Assembly: GCA_015232405.1 (NCBI GenBank)
Contig: JADFZS010000039.1
Location: 1-42,792 of the forward strand
DNA length: 42,792 nt
Direction of reading: 5' to 3'
Source of the DNA: Magnetococcales bacterium
GTDB lineage: Bacteria; Pseudomonadota; Magnetococcia; Magnetococcales; JADFYX01
The notes beneath the pieces were generated by a model, which saw nothing but the letters and a program-made list of their open reading frames with translations, was not told the origin of the DNA and did not search any database. Position numbers and translations under genes: made by a program. Positions 40,411 through 42,792 of the stretch are shown in pieces; position 1 is the first letter of the stretch; the number at the start of each line of letters is the position of its first letter.

Positions 40411-42792
40411 TCATATCCGTTGTAGCGTTGCCAAAGTTTTAACCAAACTATCTTTATCCATGGCAGGTACACAACCAATAATACCAGCTTGACTACAACG
40501 TACCTCCAAATCAGCAGAGGTTGAAGAAGATGTAGCAATAACAGGTATATCAGAATTTTGCGTACTGTTAACCTCTCTAACAAGTTCAAAACCATCCATG
40601 ATCGGCATGTTGATATCTGTGACCAGGAGGTCAAAATGATTATTACCCAGTTGTTCCATGGCCTGTTTACCATCTCCTGCAAGGCTAACATCAAAGCCCT
40701 CTTGGCTTAGAAACGAGCTGGTCAATAGCTGTAAGAACGGTGTGTCATCAACCACTAGAGCCTTAAGACCGTTACAGTCAATAGATGGGGTCTGGGAAAC
40801 TGGTACACCTGCCATCTCAAACAGAGCCTGAATATCTGGGAATAGAACAACACGATCTTGAATCCATGAAGAGCCAAACAGACCTTTCATCAATACAGTA
40901 TCGAGGTCCAGGTCAATGGATATAGTTAAAGAGTCGACAATTCTGGAGAATACAAGCCCCACCTGGACATCTGGCATATTGGGGATGAGCATGTAAAGAT
41001 CTTTACTATCCTCTTCCTTATTACCACTCTCACTATTTTCACTGTTAATAGCTGTTTTACCAAGTTCTAATGCCTCTTTTTTCTTCTTGGTAGGCATATC
41101 AATAAGATGTTCTGGGAATACAATACGGTAGGTGATATCTCCATAATGGACATAAGGTTGACCGTTAATAGTCTCAATACTATCTTTTTGAAATTTACCA
41201 ACACGACGCACCATGTTGTTGACAATACCCATGAACAGACCGTTGCCAGTCTCCAACAATATAATGTTCTGCATCTCTTTTAATGCGGCTCGGCGATCAT
41301 TCTCCATATTATTGCGAATGGCCTGTTCAACATTACCAAAATTGATGTTGGCCTTCTCCATTATACCTGCATAGTCGATAATAAGGGCAACACTGCCATC
41401 ACCGAGAATTGTAGTTGCAGAGAAACGTGGATTGTCTTTGAGGACAGCAGGTAGTGGTTTCACCACAATCTCTTCACGATCCAATATCTCATCCACAACC
41501 ATACCAAATTCATTGCCACCAACGTTGATAACAACTATGCGAACCACCTGTTCATCGTCATCATCATCTTCTAGCTTTTCTTCTTTAACCTTATTTTTGT
41601 TTTTATTCTCTTCAGCGGTTAGTTTGGTTATCCAATGGGGTCCTTGAGTCTCCTCATCGTGAGGAATATCTAAAACTTCTGATAAATCCATGAGGGGCAG
41701 CAAAATGTTGCGTAGTCTCAGAACAGGGGCGTTACCAACCATTTGAATCCGTTCATTCAATTCGGACCCCACAATATGGACAACCTCAACCAGACCAATT
41801 TCAGGAATTGAAAAACGTTGACCAGCAACCATGATGGTCATGGATGGAATGATAGCTAGAGTCAAAGGTAGCTTTAAAACCACACTTGTGCCTTTACCAA
41901 CATCAGAGGATATGTGGACTGTTCCACGCATCTTTTCAATGTTGGTACGAACAACATCCATACCCACACCACGACCTGAAACATCAGAAACCTGCTTGGC
42001 AGTAGAAAAACCGGGAGCAAAGATCAAGGCCAGGATATCCTCCTTACCCATGTTTTCAGACTCTTTTTCAGTGATAATGCCCTTTTCAATGGCCTTTTGC
42101 ATGATGATCATCTGGTCGATACCAGCACCGTCATCAGTGAGGGCAATGTTGATCATTCCCTCTTCATGATAGGCGGCCAACTCAACCTGCCCAGCTTCCG
42201 GTTTGCCATCGGCAACACGGTCTTTGGGTGATTCAATAGCATGGTCAGCAACATTACGGATCATATGGGTCAGTGGGTCGGATAGATGCTCAATCATCGA
42301 TTTATCCAACTCAACATCACCACCACGTAGTGAAAGATCGATCTTTTTGCCCAGCTTTTTGGCAAGATCCCGTACAATACGGGGAAACTTGTTAAATACC
42401 GAACTGACCTGTTGCATCCTTGCCTGCATAACCTTTTCCTGCATACGACTGGTTACAGAGTCAAGGTTTTGGATCAGTGGTTGCACCTGGGGCGATAGGC
42501 TTTCAGAGGCATCAACCGCACGGGTAAGCTGATTACGGGTCAGTACCAACTCACCTGCCATGTTGATTAGCTCATCAAGCAAGGTAACACTGACTCGAAG
42601 GGTCTCTTCAAGTACCGGTTTACCCCCTTTGGCTGATCCTGAACCGCTTTTTTTGCTACTTCCACCTGACTTATCAGCAGTTTTTACAGGTTTAAGTAGT
42701 CGAGGTCCAGATTTCTTTTCTCCAGTGGTCTCCGCAACCAAACCACCAGAAACATAATTGCTAACCATGGATTCTGGTATAGGCATAACGCT
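40411..42792 (-). CDS. cheA: Chemotaxis histidine kinase CheA, C-terminal part (5' end outside window)
   Basis: The frame is open to the right edge. ATG 42786 is probably internal, since the phosphohistidine (P1) and P2 domains are not in view. Present, in order: dimerisation helices (LLDELINMAGELVLTRNQL), ATPase with N box HMIRNVADHAIES, DDGAGID, and GRGVGMDVV; CheW-like domain 1, split by a ~40-residue insert ending LEDDDDDE; CheW-like domain 2, split by a Lys/Glu-rich insert; and a C-terminal receiver (LLVTDINMPIMDG). Two CheW modules plus a receiver depart from enteric CheA. It heads the leftward run cheW-cheB-cheR-cheY. Confidence 0.95.
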   Translation of the reverse strand, partial: SVMPIPESMVSNYVSGGLVAETTGEKKSGPRLLKPVKTADKSGGSSKKSGSGSAKGGKPVLEETLRVSVTLLDELINMAGELVLTRNQLTRAVDASESLSPQVQPLIQNLDSVTSRMQEKVMQARMQQVSSVFNKFPRIVRDLAKKLGKKIDLSLRGGDVELDKSMIEHLSDPLTHMIRNVADHAIESPKDRVADGKPEAGQVELAAYHEEGMINIALTDDGAGIDQMIIMQKAIEKGIITEKESENMGKEDILALIFAPGFSTAKQVSDVSGRGVGMDVVRTNIEKMRGTVHISSDVGKGTSVVLKLPLTLAIIPSMTIMVAGQRFSIPEIGLVEVVHIVGSELNERIQMVGNAPVLRLRNILLPLMDLSEVLDIPHDEETQGPHWITKLTAEENKNKNKVKEEKLEDDDDDEQVVRIVVINVGGNEFGMVVDEILDREEIVVKPLPAVLKDNPRFSATTILGDGSVALIIDYAGIMEKANINFGNVEQAIRNNMENDRRAALKEMQNIILLETGNGLFMGIVNNMVRRVGKFQKDSIETINGQPYVHYGDITYRIVFPEHLIDMPTKKKKEALELGKTAINSENSESGNKEEDSKDLYMLIPNMPDVQVGLVFSRIVDSLTISIDLDLDTVLMKGLFGSSWIQDRVVLFPDIQALFEMAGVPVSQTPSIDCNGLKALVVDDTPFLQLLTSSFLSQEGFDVSLAGDGKQAMEQLGNNHFDLLVTDINMPIMDGFELVREVNSTQNSDIPVIATSSSTSADLEVRCSQAGIIGCVPAMDKDSLVKTLATLQRI

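Noticed and set aside
41432..42757. Ser/Pro-rich + frames inside cheA
   Set aside because: They are antisense shadows of the strongly coding cheA frame.

Overview
Overall character. The window is about 42.8 kb of gene-dense, fairly AT-rich DNA from a motile Gram-negative proteobacterium. This rests on a signal-peptide outer-membrane porin, a SPOR-domain protein, AnmK, a YggS-ProC-YggT-YggU block and a complete chemotaxis cluster. The CheA layout, the LbtU-type porin and the stack of two-component/PilZ/CheX/STAS genes remind me of magnetotactic cocci and related aquatic proteobacteria, but that placement is an impression and was not tested. No magnetosome gene is present.

Layout. (1) 1-5485 is housekeeping: the 3' end of anmK, yggS, a TPR-SPOR protein, proC, yggT and yggU on +, then a strong bidirectional hairpin and convergent thioredoxin. 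(2) 5841-9975 is a small, decayed integrative element at the 3' end of a tRNA-Arg(CCG) gene. A 50-bp copy of the tRNA 3' half marks the far end, and a 23-bp direct repeat lies just inside each end. Inside are a gutted integrase (first ~20 and last ~50 codons), a DUF433/DUF5615 toxin-antitoxin pair whose toxin has an in-frame stop, scraps of a DNA methyltransferase and a transposase, and one intact bicistron: a class III nucleotidyl-cyclase-like protein followed 2 bp later by a Panacea (SocA/DUF4065) protein. (3) 10370-14617 has a TPR-methyltransferase fusion, a 34-codon stub of a type I restriction specificity gene, an SpsF-like cytidylyltransferase and an alpha/beta hydrolase. (4) 15134-19657 has a hemerythrin-like protein, CheX, a broken HD-GYP gene, a STAS protein and a CorC/CNNM transporter. 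(5) 20010-28738 is an unusual carrier-protein cluster: KAS III-like protein + ACP, SGNH-like protein, amino acid:[carrier protein] ligase, MBOAT acyltransferase, GNAT-like protein, methyltransferase-PIG-L fusion and a second ACP. Two ~92% identical 157-bp repeats, with compensatory changes in their hairpins, bracket the first half. (6) 28863-42792 (all -) is a signalling block: receiver protein, hybrid kinase, porin, CZB chemoreceptor, PilZ, CheY, CheR, CheB, CheW and CheA, which runs off the right edge.

How the parts fit. The che block has every core excitation and adaptation component, and the CheX, STAS and PilZ proteins suggest further phosphorelay or c-di-GMP input. The carrier-protein cluster can be read as a pathway that loads an amino acid and/or acyl group on dedicated ACPs and ends with membrane O-acylation (MBOAT plus SGNH-like partner) of a glycan or lipid; the product is unknown. 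The best candidates for undescribed biology are the cyclase-Panacea bicistron in the island and this aminoacyl/acyl-carrier cluster.
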